A stretch of DNA of 64,000 bases, from positions 65,969-129,968 of the forward strand of contig JBBINR010000005.1 in assembly GCA_037443785.1 (NCBI GenBank), in the 5' to 3' direction. Each line of letters opens with the position of its first letter. Position 1 is the first letter of the stretch. This DNA comes from JAQUOA01 sp037443785 (GTDB taxonomy: Bacteria; Bacteroidota; Ignavibacteria; UBA10030; UBA8401). The translations under genes and the position numbers were made by a program. The notes under the pieces were generated by a model. It saw nothing but the letters and a program-made list of their open reading frames with translations. It had not been told where the DNA came from and made no database searches. This document shows positions 44,476-53,619 of the stretch, in pieces.

Positions 44476-45633
44476 ATGGAACTCTGGCAGGAAATGCTAA
44501 GAGCAAGCGTTGACAGCGGTAAAGACTTGGTAGACCGTTTTGGTTTTGAATCCGAACTTGCGGAAAAACTCAATACTCTCTTTCACACTCGTATTAACCC
44601 GTACTACTTAAGTCTCATCCGTTATCCGGGCGATCCGATCTGGCTCCAATGCATTCCCGATGCAAAAGAACTGGAAGAAGATGGTCTGCCGGAAGATCCG
44701 CTCGCCGAAGATGCCCATAGTCCGGTTCCAAGTATCACCCATCGTTATCCTGATCGTGTTTTATTTTTGACGACAAGTCAATGCTCGATGTACTGCCGTT
44801 TTTGCACACGAAAGAGAAAAGTCGGCGATTCGGGCAAAATCAGCATGAAGTATATTCAATCCGGATTGGATTATATCGCGGCGCATCCGGAAATTCGCGA
44901 CGTTATTCTTTCCGGTGGTGATCCGTTAATGTTGACTGATACAATGCTTGAGAAAGTTGTGGCAGGTCTTCGCGCAATTCCGCACGTTGAAATTATTCGC
45001 CTCGGAACAAAAATGCCGTGCGTTCTTCCGCAGCGTATTACCGAAAAATTAGTGAACATGCTGAAGAAGTATCATCCGATTTATGTGAACACGCATTTCA
45101 ACCATCCGTGGGAAATTACCCCCGAATCAAAACGCGCATGTGAAATGCTTGCTAATGCCGGAATTCCTGTCGGCAATCAAGCAGTGCTAATGAAAGGCGT
45201 CAATGACGATCCTGATGTCATGTTGGAATTAATGCGCAAATTGTTGGCAATCCGTGTTCGTCCGTATTATTTGTATCAAGCGGATATTACGAAAGGAGCC
45301 AATCATTTCCGCACGCCTGTTAGTGTTGGTCTTGAAATTATGGACAAGCTTCGCGGACATACCTCCGGTCTTGCAATTCCGGCGTATGTTATTGATTCTC
45401 CCGGTGGCGGCGGAAAAATTCCCATCCTTCCGCAATATGTTCTCGGCCGCAACGGGAATAAGATTATCATGCGCAATTACAAGTATGAGATCTATGAATA
45501 TCCCGACGTGGAAGAAGAAGAAAAGAAACAAGTCGATCCGCAGCAGATCGAAAAGAAATACCTGCGCAAACGAAAAAGTGTTCAGCGGAAGAAAACATAC
45601 AAACCGGAGCAAGTCGAAGTTCCGGCAAAGTAA
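44476..45633 (+). CDS. kamA: L-lysine 2,3-aminomutase
   Basis: A 385-residue radical SAM, PLP-dependent enzyme converting L-lysine to L-beta-lysine. The cluster-binding cysteines are C103, C107 and C110 (CSMYCRFC). K314 in DSPGGGGK is the PLP lysine. D270 (YQADITKG) and D307 (VIDSPGG) align with D293 and D330 of the clostridial enzyme, which bind the lysine side-chain amine; glutamate aminomutases replace these. The match in spacing (offset 22-23) supports lysine as substrate. A basic-acidic tail of about 40 residues follows. A terminator closes the operon. Confidence 0.92.
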   Translation: MELWQEMLRASVDSGKDLVDRFGFESELAEKLNTLFHTRINPYYLSLIRYPGDPIWLQCIPDAKELEEDGLPEDPLAEDAHSPVPSITHRYPDRVLFLTTSQCSMYCRFCTRKRKVGDSGKISMKYIQSGLDYIAAHPEIRDVILSGGDPLMLTDTMLEKVVAGLRAIPHVEIIRLGTKMPCVLPQRITEKLVNMLKKYHPIYVNTHFNHPWEITPESKRACEMLANAGIPVGNQAVLMKGVNDDPDVMLELMRKLLAIRVRPYYLYQADITKGANHFRTPVSVGLEIMDKLRGHTSGLAIPAYVIDSPGGGGKIPILPQYVLGRNGNKIIMRNYKYEIYEYPDVEEEEKKQVDPQQIEKKYLRKRKSVQRKKTYKPEQVEVPAK

Positions 45634-45651
45634 TCAGAAAAGAATTACTTC

Positions 45652-45677
45652 AAAACGCGGACTGGTGTCCGCGTTTT
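45652..45677 (+). terminator. Rho-independent terminator after kamA
   Basis: An 11-bp stem, AAAACGCGGAC (45652-45662) with GTCCGCGTTTT (45667-45677), a TGGT loop and a T-rich tail. It ends the ATP-grasp/GNAT/kamA unit. The next 100 bases lead to a membrane protein gene and hold nothing recognisable. Confidence 0.9.
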
Positions 45678-45777
45678 TTATTTTAAAGAGCTCGTTGCAT
45701 TACCTAAAAGAAGTCAATACCTTTATACATTGGGGTTGAGGGATTCACGATAAAAAACTCTGTCAATTTAAAACTTT

Positions 45778-46323
45778 ATGCCTAAATTCATTGCTGCTCT
45801 TGTTGGTTATTGTATTCTTCTTTACGTGTTACTCCTTGCCTCCTTCACACTGTACGAACCAATCCGAAGCTTTGATCTGCCAAATCTTCTCTGGTTTACA
45901 CATTTAATGTTGCTCTATATCCACGAGGCAGGGCATTTGCTTTTTAGAATCTTTGGACGAACTATCACGATCCTTGGCGGTTCATTGATGCAGGCGCTCG
46001 TTCCGTTTGTGTGGTATGTTATTGCTTTGCGTGATGGTTCAAAACTTTCAAATGTTGCGCTTGTCTTTGCCGGTATAAGTTTGATTGATGTGAGTATTTA
46101 TGTAAAAGATGCCGGTATGCTCCTGCTTCCGCTTATCGGCGGCTTAAGTAAAGCGCATCACGACTGGCTGAATCTCTTTCATATCTGGGGCGGAATAGAA
46201 TACAGTTATATGATCGGCGAGATCATATTTTGGTTTGGACTTCTTGTAGGAATTGTTGGTATTACTAATGGAGTGAGGATCGCAATAACAGATTTTCGAA
46301 ATACACCAATCACCATCCGATGA
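45778..46323 (+). CDS. Membrane protein with HEAGH motif (M50-like metalloprotease candidate)
   Basis: A 181-residue protein with four or five hydrophobic helices. H49-E50-A-G-H53 in LYIHEAGHLLF is an HExxH zinc site inside a helix, as in intramembrane M50 (site-2) proteases, and HHDWLNLF near 127 could supply the third ligand in the way the family's DxxN/DW region does. It lacks the PDZ domain of RseP. The family resembles the small M50B-like proteins. The substrate is unknown. It is convergent with the next gene. Confidence 0.6.
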   Translation: MPKFIAALVGYCILLYVLLLASFTLYEPIRSFDLPNLLWFTHLMLLYIHEAGHLLFRIFGRTITILGGSLMQALVPFVWYVIALRDGSKLSNVALVFAGISLIDVSIYVKDAGMLLLPLIGGLSKAHHDWLNLFHIWGGIEYSYMIGEIIFWFGLLVGIVGITNGVRIAITDFRNTPITIR

Positions 46324-46338
46324 GAGCAGTTGTGCCGC

Positions 46339-46980
46339 TCATTGAAATCCTTCTGCTTTGGCAACGCTAAATCCTTTTGCATAACACAGGTTTGTGATGA
46401 TTGTGAATCCCCAGTGTATATGCCAGAAGGCATTGAAATATTGCACACCCATTTGTAAAATGGCATTGCTAAATAAATGAATAAGAATCGTACCTGATGC
46501 GTTTAAAAGAATTCCCGTAGAAAACCAAAACATTGGGATTGTTGTGATCGAAGGTTTTCTTCGAGCTAATTTAAAAAAAACTATTCCGGAAATAATAATG
46601 CAAAAGAAATTTGATAAAGGTAAAATTACATCACTGAACTTTGCAGGGTCTTCAAAATATAATTTATAGATCAACCATATGACTACATAGCCCATGGTGA
46701 TATATTGAATTGCCTCTTTGAGGGCTCGACTTTTTGTCCAGACATAAAAGATAAACATGATACAGGCAAATTCAATAACCAGATGGTAGTTCGAGATGAA
46801 CTGGTTATAGATCCCTAAACGGCCCAAAATAAATTCGAGAAAATCTGTCAACATGGTAAAAATACAAAACACGGAAAATATTTTCAATGAATAATCAAGC
46901 CGTTTCCATGCACGGATTCCGGCATACGCTGGTATGATATTAGAAACACCTGCAACATGTGCAAAAAAAGGAATTGTCAT
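46339..46980 (-). CDS. Multi-pass membrane protein, unknown function
   Basis: A 213-residue protein with about six or seven hydrophobic segments separated by short loops, typical of the uncharacterised seven-helix integral membrane proteins seen often in Bacteroidota-related genomes. No catalytic motif is visible apart from scattered His/Asn in the last helices (FWHIHWGFTI). It is convergent with the HEAGH gene, 15 bases away. Upstream, 252 bases to dnaG contain no gene; AT-rich sequence there probably holds both promoters. Confidence 0.65.
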   Translation of the reverse strand: MTIPFFAHVAGVSNIIPAYAGIRAWKRLDYSLKIFSVFCIFTMLTDFLEFILGRLGIYNQFISNYHLVIEFACIMFIFYVWTKSRALKEAIQYITMGYVVIWLIYKLYFEDPAKFSDVILPLSNFFCIIISGIVFFKLARRKPSITTIPMFWFSTGILLNASGTILIHLFSNAILQMGVQYFNAFWHIHWGFTIITNLCYAKGFSVAKAEGFQ

Positions 46981-47232
46981 TGCTTGTTAATTTGGTTGTA
47001 TCTTTTGCGGAAGAATCTGCGTAAAGGAAGTTTGTAACGAAGAGATTTGTTCCATCGATTTCCGCCGGTAAAAAATGAAACGAATTGAAACGTGAATGCA
47101 ATGCTGTATCAATATAAAAAAAAAATGCTCAAAAAAACATTTCAATTGTATTTATATGATGATCCCAAACAGAAATGATTTCGTGGCCGAGCTGTCGTTG
47201 TTTCGTCATGCAATTTTTTTTACATTCCTTTT

Positions 47233-49092
47233 ATGAAAATACCGCAAGAAACAATTGATCAAATTCGCGGTGCAACCGATATTGTTGAGTTTATTGGTTC
47301 ATTTGTGCGTTTAAAGAAACGAGGGAAGGATTATCTCGGACTTTGTCCATTTCATAGCGAAAAAACTCCATCGTTTACCGTAAGCCCGTCCAAACAACTT
47401 TTTTACTGTTTTGGCTGTCATCGCGGCGGCGATGTTGTAAAATTTGTGATGGAATATGATAAAGCTGGTTACATAGAGGCACTTGAAACATTAGCTGACC
47501 GTGCCGGAATTGCTGTTACCCGAACGGAAGAAGCGTACGATTCAGCAAATGAAATTGAAAAGTTATACAACGTCATGTCATTTGCGGCGCGGACATTTTA
47601 CCACAATCTTACAAAGACGACGGAAGGAGAATTTGCGCTCGACTATTTTCGGAAGCGTGGTTTTACAAGTCAAACGCTGACAACATTTGGACTCGGGTAC
47701 TCTCTTCGCGGCTGGGAATCGTTGTTAAAAAAAGGTGAAGATGAGGGGATTGTTCCGGACTATCTTGAAAAAGTCGGATTGGTAAGGCGCCGCGATGATG
47801 GCTCATTTTATGATACATTTCGTGGGCGGGCGATGTTCCCAATTTTCAATGCCACAGGAAGAGTGATTGCGTTCGGTGCGCGCAAGTTGTACGATGACGA
47901 TACGCTTGGCAAGTATATCAATTCATCCGAAACGCCTGTTTATCATAAAAGCAAAGTGTTGTATGGATTATCGCAGGCAAAAGATTCAATTCGTGAAAGA
48001 AATTTTGTCGTATTGGTAGAAGGATATGCCGATCTTATTTCTGTTTCTCAATCCGGGACAAAGAACATCGTAGCGTCGAGCGGTACCGCATTGACGACAG
48101 AACAAGTACAACTCATCTCCCGCTACACCAACAATATTACCCTCGTGTACGATGCGGATTCTGCAGGAGCGACTGCAATGATGCGTGGTGTTGACGTCAT
48201 TCTTGAAGGAGGATTGGATGTTCGGATTGTGCGTCTTCCGGAGGGGGAAGATCCGGATTCGTTTGTGCAGAAAAATGGAGGAGAAGCGTTTGAAGAATTG
48301 CTAAAGAAAGCAATCACATTTATCGATTATAAAGCCAATGAATTTCAACGAACAGGAAAATTTGAATCCCCCGAAGGAAAAGCGGAAGCCGTACGGGTTT
48401 TGGTACAAACAATTGCCAAAATAAAAGATCCGTTGAAGCGGTCATTTTTTATTAAAGATGTTGCCGATAAATATGGATTATATGAATCTACATTATACGG
48501 TGAATTAGAAAAAGTAACTCGCCGTGTCCCTGAAAAATTTACCGCAACAGTACCGACAGAATCCGATCGTGAACAATTGGGTGGACAACCCGCCCCTGTT
48601 CCCAGCGATTTGCCAATTGAAGAGCGCGATATCTTCTCCGCTGTTTTTGAAGATCCGAAAGAAATTATTCCGTTTGTATTTAGAGATGTCTCGCCAGATG
48701 ATTTTTCACATCCGTCGTCCAAAAAGATTGCGCATGTATTGCTAAGTTATTTCGACGAACATGGGGCTCTTGAAGTTAACGATCTGCTCGACCTTATTTC
48801 TGATGAAAGTACAAAAACAATTATCGCTAATATCGCATTCAATCGCTACCAGCTAAGTGATCGATGGAACAGCATCGGAAGCCGCATGAGCGATTCCCGA
48901 TTATATGAAATTGCACTTGGTGCAATCAAGACAATGAAAAAGAAAAAGTTTGAACAGGAATTGAACCAAAATCGGTTACAGATGAAGAACGCATCGGTGA
49001 ATGATCAGGATACGATGCCGTTTTTAAAACGCCAGCAGGAAATTTTGGCGAAGTTGAAGGAAGTTGACGGATTGAAATTGATGAAGGGATAA
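47233..49092 (+). CDS. dnaG: DNA primase
   Basis: A 619-residue replicative primase that lays RNA primers for DNA polymerase. The N-terminal CHC2 zinc finger has CPFHSEKTPSFTVSPSK and FYCFGCHRGGDV (residues about 38-70). The TOPRIM core follows with VLVEGYADLIS near 260 and VYDADSAG near 304. The C-terminal third should bind the helicase. No strong ribosome site precedes the ATG. rpsU and rpoD, often neighbours elsewhere, are absent. Confidence 0.96.
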   Translation: MKIPQETIDQIRGATDIVEFIGSFVRLKKRGKDYLGLCPFHSEKTPSFTVSPSKQLFYCFGCHRGGDVVKFVMEYDKAGYIEALETLADRAGIAVTRTEEAYDSANEIEKLYNVMSFAARTFYHNLTKTTEGEFALDYFRKRGFTSQTLTTFGLGYSLRGWESLLKKGEDEGIVPDYLEKVGLVRRRDDGSFYDTFRGRAMFPIFNATGRVIAFGARKLYDDDTLGKYINSSETPVYHKSKVLYGLSQAKDSIRERNFVVLVEGYADLISVSQSGTKNIVASSGTALTTEQVQLISRYTNNITLVYDADSAGATAMMRGVDVILEGGLDVRIVRLPEGEDPDSFVQKNGGEAFEELLKKAITFIDYKANEFQRTGKFESPEGKAEAVRVLVQTIAKIKDPLKRSFFIKDVADKYGLYESTLYGELEKVTRRVPEKFTATVPTESDREQLGGQPAPVPSDLPIEERDIFSAVFEDPKEIIPFVFRDVSPDDFSHPSSKKIAHVLLSYFDEHGALEVNDLLDLISDESTKTIIANIAFNRYQLSDRWNSIGSRMSDSRLYEIALGAIKTMKKKKFEQELNQNRLQMKNASVNDQDTMPFLKRQQEILAKLKEVDGLKLMKG

Positions 49093-49109
49093 ACATCGCT
49101 GCTGAACGT

Positions 49110-49853
49110 ATGAGAAAAATCGCAATTATTTCAGATATCCATGGAAATTTTCCAGCCCTCCAAGAAATTGTTGCTGATATCCAAAGGAGAAATATCGATA
49201 CGGTCGTCAACCTTGGCGATCACATCTCAGGACCATTGTGGCCCAAAGAAACGATTCAATTTTTGATGGGACAACCTTGGATTCATATTTCGGGAAATCA
49301 TGATCGACAGCTTGTCTCCGTACATCCTGCAAAGCATGGCGAATCTGACCGATATGCATATCAATTTTTAACTGATGAAGAAAAACAATGGCTGGCTGCA
49401 TTACCGAAAACCATAAATCTTGAAAATGAATTTTTTTTATTTCACGGGACTCCTTCAAGTGATTCAACATATCTTTTGGAAACCATTGAACGCAGAAGAA
49501 CACGGCTGGCAGATCAAAGAGAAATTGATGAACGGCTTAAAGGTGAAACAGCTTCGTTGATGTTTTGCGGGCACACGCATATTCCACGAATTGTTACAAC
49601 GAAAAATAATTTTGCAATCATTAATCCGGGAAGTGTTGGTTTGCAAGCATACGATGATACTGTCCCTGAATTTCATATTGTTGAAACCGGCTCGCCTCAT
49701 ACTCGCTATGCGGTGATTGAATTTCTGAATGATACTTGGCGAGCTGAACAGATTGCTCTTGTGTACGATCATCGTAAAGCAGCAGAACAAGCGCGAAAAA
49801 ATAATCGTAAGGACTGGGAGATTGCATTGAGGACCGGAAGAATGAATGAATAG
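49110..49853 (+). CDS. Calcineurin-like metallophosphoesterase
   Basis: A 247-residue cytoplasmic enzyme with the full set of dimetal motifs: SDIHGNFPAL (near 8), NLGDHISGPL (near 35), SGNHDRQL (near 61), CGHTHIPR (near 151) and INPGSVG (near 172). The layout is of the YfcE/MJ0936 phosphodiesterase group. The substrate is not evident. The gene is 17 bases after dnaG and convergent with icd. Confidence 0.88.
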   Translation: MRKIAIISDIHGNFPALQEIVADIQRRNIDTVVNLGDHISGPLWPKETIQFLMGQPWIHISGNHDRQLVSVHPAKHGESDRYAYQFLTDEEKQWLAALPKTINLENEFFLFHGTPSSDSTYLLETIERRRTRLADQREIDERLKGETASLMFCGHTHIPRIVTTKNNFAIINPGSVGLQAYDDTVPEFHIVETGSPHTRYAVIEFLNDTWRAEQIALVYDHRKAAEQARKNNRKDWEIALRTGRMNE

Positions 49854-49864
49854 TGAAAAAACAA

Positions 49865-49891
49865 AAAACCCGGATTCATCACCCGGGTTTT
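49865..49891. terminator. Bidirectional terminator between the phosphoesterase gene and icd
   Basis: AAAACCCGG (49865-49873) pairs with CCGGGTTTT (49883-49891). A residues lie upstream of the stem and T residues downstream, so it can stop transcripts from both converging genes. Confidence 0.85.
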
Positions 49892-49911
49892 GTTTCACCA
49901 CACTAAAGATT

Positions 49912-51201
49912 TTACATCTTTGCAATTACCGCATCGCCGAACTCAGAACATTTTACTTCTTTTGCTCCTTCCATCTGGCGTGCAAAATCGTATGTAACAT
50001 TTTTTGCAGCAATTGCACCATTCAATCCTTTTAAGATTAAATCAGCGGCTTCAGTCCAACCTAAGTAGCGGAACATCATTTCACCGCTCAAGACCACTGA
50101 GCCGGGGTTAACTTTATCCAAGTTTGCATACTTCGGCGCGGTGCCGTGCGTTGCTTCAAAAATTGCATGGCCGGTGATGTAATTAATGTTGCCTCCGGGT
50201 GCAATGCCAATGCCGCCGACTTGTGCGGCGAGTGCATCGGAAAGATAATCGCCGTTTAAGTTCAAAGTCGCAATCACATCAAAATCTTCGGGGCGCGTAA
50301 GAACCTGCTGCAACGTGATATCAGCAATAGCATCTTTAATAATAATTCCCGCGCCTGGTTTCCCTTCGGGAATTTTGCACCACGGGCCGCCGTCAACTTC
50401 CACCGCTCCATAAAATTCTTTTGCCGTCTGGTATCCCCAGTCTCGGAAGGCACCTTCGGTGAACTTCATGATGTTGCCTTTGTGAACGATGGTAACACTT
50501 TTCCGTTTATTTTTAATTGCATAGCTGATAGCACTGTGAACAAGACGAACGGTACCTGAATAGCTGATCGATTTAATTCCAACACCGACTTTTACATCAC
50601 TTGGAAAATTTGGCTGTCCAACAAGGTTCCAGAATGCTTCCGCTTTCGCTTTTGTGCCGAACCGAACTTTGCCAAATTCTTTCGGAAATTCTTTTTCGAG
50701 AAGATCCAAAAATTTTTGAGCTTCCGGTGAACCGCCTGGATATTCGATGCCGGCATAAATGTCTTCGGTATTTTCGCGGAAGATTACCATGTCAACTTTT
50801 TCCGGATGTTTCACGGGTGACGGAACCCCGGTAAAATATTGAACAGGGCGAAGGCATACATACAGATCCAGCATTTGACGAAGAGCAACGTTCAATGAAC
50901 GAATCCCGCCGCCCACCGGTGTGGTGAGAGGGCCTTTGATCCCGACAAGGTATTCCTTGAATGCATCGACGGTTTCATCAGGGAGCCATGTTTTTAATTT
51001 GTCGAACGATTTTTGTCCGGCGAGAACTTCTCTCCATTCGATTTTCTTTTTGCCGCCGTAGGCTTTTGCCACTGCTGCATCCATGACACGAACTGATGCA
51101 CGCCAAATGTCCGGCCCGGTGCCATCACCTTCAATGAACGGAATAATTGGATGATCCGGGACGGCGAGTTTTCCATTTTGGATTTTTATTTTTTCTGCCA
51201 T
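49912..51201 (-). CDS. icd: NADP-dependent isocitrate dehydrogenase
   Basis: A 429-residue TCA-cycle enzyme of the E. coli dimeric type, oxidising isocitrate to 2-oxoglutarate. GGGIRSLNVALRQ near 110 contains the substrate-binding, regulatory Ser; FRENTEDIYAGIEY, NLNGDYLSDALAAQ and HGTAPKYA (the Lys-Tyr pair that selects NADP) are present, and KCSEFGDAVI lies near the end. It is downstream of the HIT gene on the same strand (61-base gap). Confidence 0.96.
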   Translation of the reverse strand: MAEKIKIQNGKLAVPDHPIIPFIEGDGTGPDIWRASVRVMDAAVAKAYGGKKKIEWREVLAGQKSFDKLKTWLPDETVDAFKEYLVGIKGPLTTPVGGGIRSLNVALRQMLDLYVCLRPVQYFTGVPSPVKHPEKVDMVIFRENTEDIYAGIEYPGGSPEAQKFLDLLEKEFPKEFGKVRFGTKAKAEAFWNLVGQPNFPSDVKVGVGIKSISYSGTVRLVHSAISYAIKNKRKSVTIVHKGNIMKFTEGAFRDWGYQTAKEFYGAVEVDGGPWCKIPEGKPGAGIIIKDAIADITLQQVLTRPEDFDVIATLNLNGDYLSDALAAQVGGIGIAPGGNINYITGHAIFEATHGTAPKYANLDKVNPGSVVLSGEMMFRYLGWTEAADLILKGLNGAIAAKNVTYDFARQMEGAKEVKCSEFGDAVIAKM

Positions 51202-51261
51202 TAGCTTTCCTTTATTTTATTGACGGAACACCTATCGGTTTGATGGGTTGCCCCTTGTGTA

Positions 51262-51672
51262 TTATGAAATATTTGCGCGAATTTTGTCAGCGACTTCTTT
51301 CATCTGCCCTTCGTTGTATTTCTTAAGATTATGAGCGAAGGAAACGTTGTCGTTGGGGTAGCGGGGAGTCACATGGATGTGAAAATGATGAACCGATTGT
51401 CCTGCAATTTCTCCGTTGTTGGAAAAGAAATTGAATCCTTGAAGTGTAAAAGTTTTTACCAGGGCTTTGGCAATTCGCTGCGCCACGGACAATAATTCTC
51501 CCAACTCCTGTTCGGGAACATCTAAGAATGTTTTGTATTCTTTCTTTGGAATAATAAGAGCGTGTCCGTAGTGAATCGGCATAATGTCGATAATGGAAAT
51601 GACGTTATCGGTTTCATACAGAATTTCAGCGGGAATTTCGCGGTTGATGATTTTAGTAAATATGGTACTCAT
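51262..51672 (-). CDS. HIT-family hydrolase (HINT-like)
   Basis: A 136-residue histidine triad protein. The triad is in SVHHFHIHVTPRY (near 95-107), with the N-terminal FTKIINREIPAEILYETD typical of HINT/Hit-like nucleotide phosphoramidases. It likely hydrolyses AMP-linked amines or Ap4A-type nucleotides. It is divergent from the TPR lipoprotein gene; the 163-base gap holds no gene. Confidence 0.9.
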   Translation of the reverse strand: MSTIFTKIINREIPAEILYETDNVISIIDIMPIHYGHALIIPKKEYKTFLDVPEQELGELLSVAQRIAKALVKTFTLQGFNFFSNNGEIAGQSVHHFHIHVTPRYPNDNVSFAHNLKKYNEGQMKEVADKIRANIS

Positions 51673-51835
51673 AATGTTCCCATATAAAAGTAATTATTGA
51701 AAGTAGTCTTCACTGCAGTTTTAAGGGACACAGTGTGTAGAAGAAATTAGAAAAAGAAGTGGAGAATTTAAAGAGAAAAATCTCTATATTTCTGAACCAA
51801 AAAAGTTTATGTCCCACCAAATTATCGAGGCAATC

Positions 51836-53233
51836 ATGAAAAAGAACATCATCTTCGGAATGCTGATCCTGAGTGCAGCATCCTTAGCATTGATGGGGTT
51901 TCAATGCTCATCCGCGGAAATGACCAGCGCTAAACTTTATGTCCAACGCAAAGAATATCAAAATGCAGAAATTCAACTGCAAAAGGAGTTAGGAAAAAAT
52001 CCGAAGAACGAAGAAGCATGGTTCCTGCTCGGTCAGATTAGAATCGAATTGAAGAATTACAAAGGAGCAAAAGATGCATTTGTGAGTGCATTGGCTATTG
52101 CACCGACGCATAAAAAAGAAATCGATAATCAAACCATCGGAATGTGGGGGCGCACGTTTAACGACGGCGTTGAAAAACTTAATAAAGCAGAAAAGCCTGA
52201 AGATTTTGACGCAGCAATTGAAGCGTACACGTTGTGTGCGTATTTAGAACCTGACAGCGCGATCAACCAGCAAAATCTCGGAATGGCCTATTATCGTAAA
52301 GGTGACTTTGAAAGTGCTGTTGCACCGTTGACCATTGCTTTTGAAAAAGGGAAATCGATTTTTGCGGTTAAAATTCTCTCTAATATGTACATGAATCGGG
52401 CGAACGACTATAAATCAAAATTCACCGAGCAAAATCGCGAGGCGATGGAAACGAAGAAAAATCTTGAGATGATCCGTGAAAAAACCAAGGCTGCTGACGT
52501 AAAATATTATATTGGTCAACCGGAGTCGGTAAACAAAGAGACCAAGGGGAAGGGAAAGAAGGAAACTGTTGTAAAAGAAATGTGGTCTTATCCGAAATAT
52601 AATCTTGTTGTTACCGTTGCTGATGATATCGTCACCGACGTGAAATATGCAACACCATATATAACGCCAATCGATTCATCAAGTCAAAAACTAGCAGTGA
52701 AAGAATTCGACAAAGCGATTGAAGTATTGAAAAAGGCAATTATAGCATATCCGGAAGATGCTGAAATTTCGGAGAACTTGATGAATGCATTTATTGGAGC
52801 TGAACGAAATGAAGAAGCCCGAGAATTGCTCGTCGCACGCGTTAAAAAATTCCCGGACAGCAAGTATGATCGATACAATTACGGTGTCTTTCTTTTGAAA
52901 GACAATGAATTCGAAAAATCGGTTAATGAATTCAAAGCCGTGCTTAGTCTCGATCCGGCATTTGGTGCCGCAACGTACAATCTTGCCGCTACCTATGTAA
53001 ACTGGGGTGTCGCCGAACAAGATCGATTAAAGAAGGAAGGAAAAGAAGGGGATAAATCGTATCAAGAAAAGTTTAACTTGGCAATTCCCTATCTTGAAAA
53101 AGTGCTCGAAGAAAAACCAAATGATATCCAGATATGGGAGTTGTTGGGCCAGGTCTATGCAAATCTTGGAAACAGCAAGAAGGCAGCTGAAGCATATGAT
53201 AAAGCAGATTCTATTCGTCAAGGGAAAAATTAA
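51836..53233 (+). CDS. TPR-repeat lipoprotein-like protein
   Basis: A 465-residue exported protein. I choose the ATG at 51836 since GAGG lies 5 bases upstream and the signal sequence (KKNIIFGMLILSAASLALMGFQC) begins there; the ORF extends nine codons further. The Cys follows a Gln (GFQC), an atypical lipobox. TPR units occupy about 25-180 and 285-460. Between them (about 215-270) a non-TPR insert has YIGQPESVNK and MWSYPKYNLVVTV, similar in outline to the SmpA/BamE-like fold. It probably scaffolds envelope proteins. Confidence 0.75.
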   Translation: MKKNIIFGMLILSAASLALMGFQCSSAEMTSAKLYVQRKEYQNAEIQLQKELGKNPKNEEAWFLLGQIRIELKNYKGAKDAFVSALAIAPTHKKEIDNQTIGMWGRTFNDGVEKLNKAEKPEDFDAAIEAYTLCAYLEPDSAINQQNLGMAYYRKGDFESAVAPLTIAFEKGKSIFAVKILSNMYMNRANDYKSKFTEQNREAMETKKNLEMIREKTKAADVKYYIGQPESVNKETKGKGKKETVVKEMWSYPKYNLVVTVADDIVTDVKYATPYITPIDSSSQKLAVKEFDKAIEVLKKAIIAYPEDAEISENLMNAFIGAERNEEARELLVARVKKFPDSKYDRYNYGVFLLKDNEFEKSVNEFKAVLSLDPAFGAATYNLAATYVNWGVAEQDRLKKEGKEGDKSYQEKFNLAIPYLEKVLEEKPNDIQIWELLGQVYANLGNSKKAAEAYDKADSIRQGKN

Positions 53234-53245
53234 TAATGTTTGACC

Positions 53246-53277
53246 GCCGCGCTCACTGTGAGCGCGGCAATTTTTTT
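53246..53277 (+). terminator. Rho-independent terminator after the TPR gene
   Basis: A 10-bp GC-rich stem, GCCGCGCTCA (53246-53255) with TGAGCGCGGC (53259-53268), loop CTG, then AATTTTTTT. It lies just upstream of the DUF3467 ribosome site, so that gene is either expressed by read-through or has its own promoter. Confidence 0.85.
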
Positions 53278-53289
53278 ACAGGAGTAATA

Positions 53290-53619
53290 ATGAGCAATCA
53301 ACCACCACAAGGGCAGCAGATCAATATTGAATTAAACGAGAAAGAAGCAGAAGGAATTTATTCGAATCTGGCAATCATTACTCATTCACCCGCTGAATTC
53401 GTTATCGATTTTACAAGAATACTGCCGGGAGTTCCGAAGGCAAAAGTTCATGCGAGAATTGTGATGACTCCACAACATGCAAAGCTTTTGTTGAATGCTC
53501 TGAAAGACAATATTCATAAATTCGAAGAAAAATTCGGTGAAGTAAAAATCTTAGGGGAAGATCTGCCGAATCCTTCATACGGCTTTCAAGTTCCTTCAAA
53601 AGAGGAAAAAATCCATTAA
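53290..53619 (+). CDS. DUF3467-family protein
   Basis: A 109-residue cytoplasmic protein. I start it at the ATG at 53290 because AGGAG lies at 53280-53284 and the upstream extension of the frame encodes the terminator hairpin. It matches DUF3467 in outline: IELNEKEAEGIYSNLAIITHSPAEFVIDF, then MTPQHAKLLLNALKDNIHKFEEKFG. Function of the family is not established. The 141 bases after it hold no gene. Confidence 0.85.
   Translation: MSNQPPQGQQINIELNEKEAEGIYSNLAIITHSPAEFVIDFTRILPGVPKAKVHARIVMTPQHAKLLLNALKDNIHKFEEKFGEVKILGEDLPNPSYGFQVPSKEEKIH

Noticed and set aside
44476..45633. KamA assigned as EpmB (EF-P beta-lysylation)
   Set aside because: No epmA or efp gene is adjacent, the protein is longer than typical EpmB, and it is in an operon with ligases and a GNAT. 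It is not fully excluded.
45254..45739. 161-codon ORF overlapping kamA in another frame
   Set aside because: It lies within kamA and its terminator, with a composition typical of a frame shadow.
53236..53289. Longer N-terminus for the DUF3467 protein
   Set aside because: Those codons are encoded by a terminator hairpin and lie before a clear AGGAG ribosome site.
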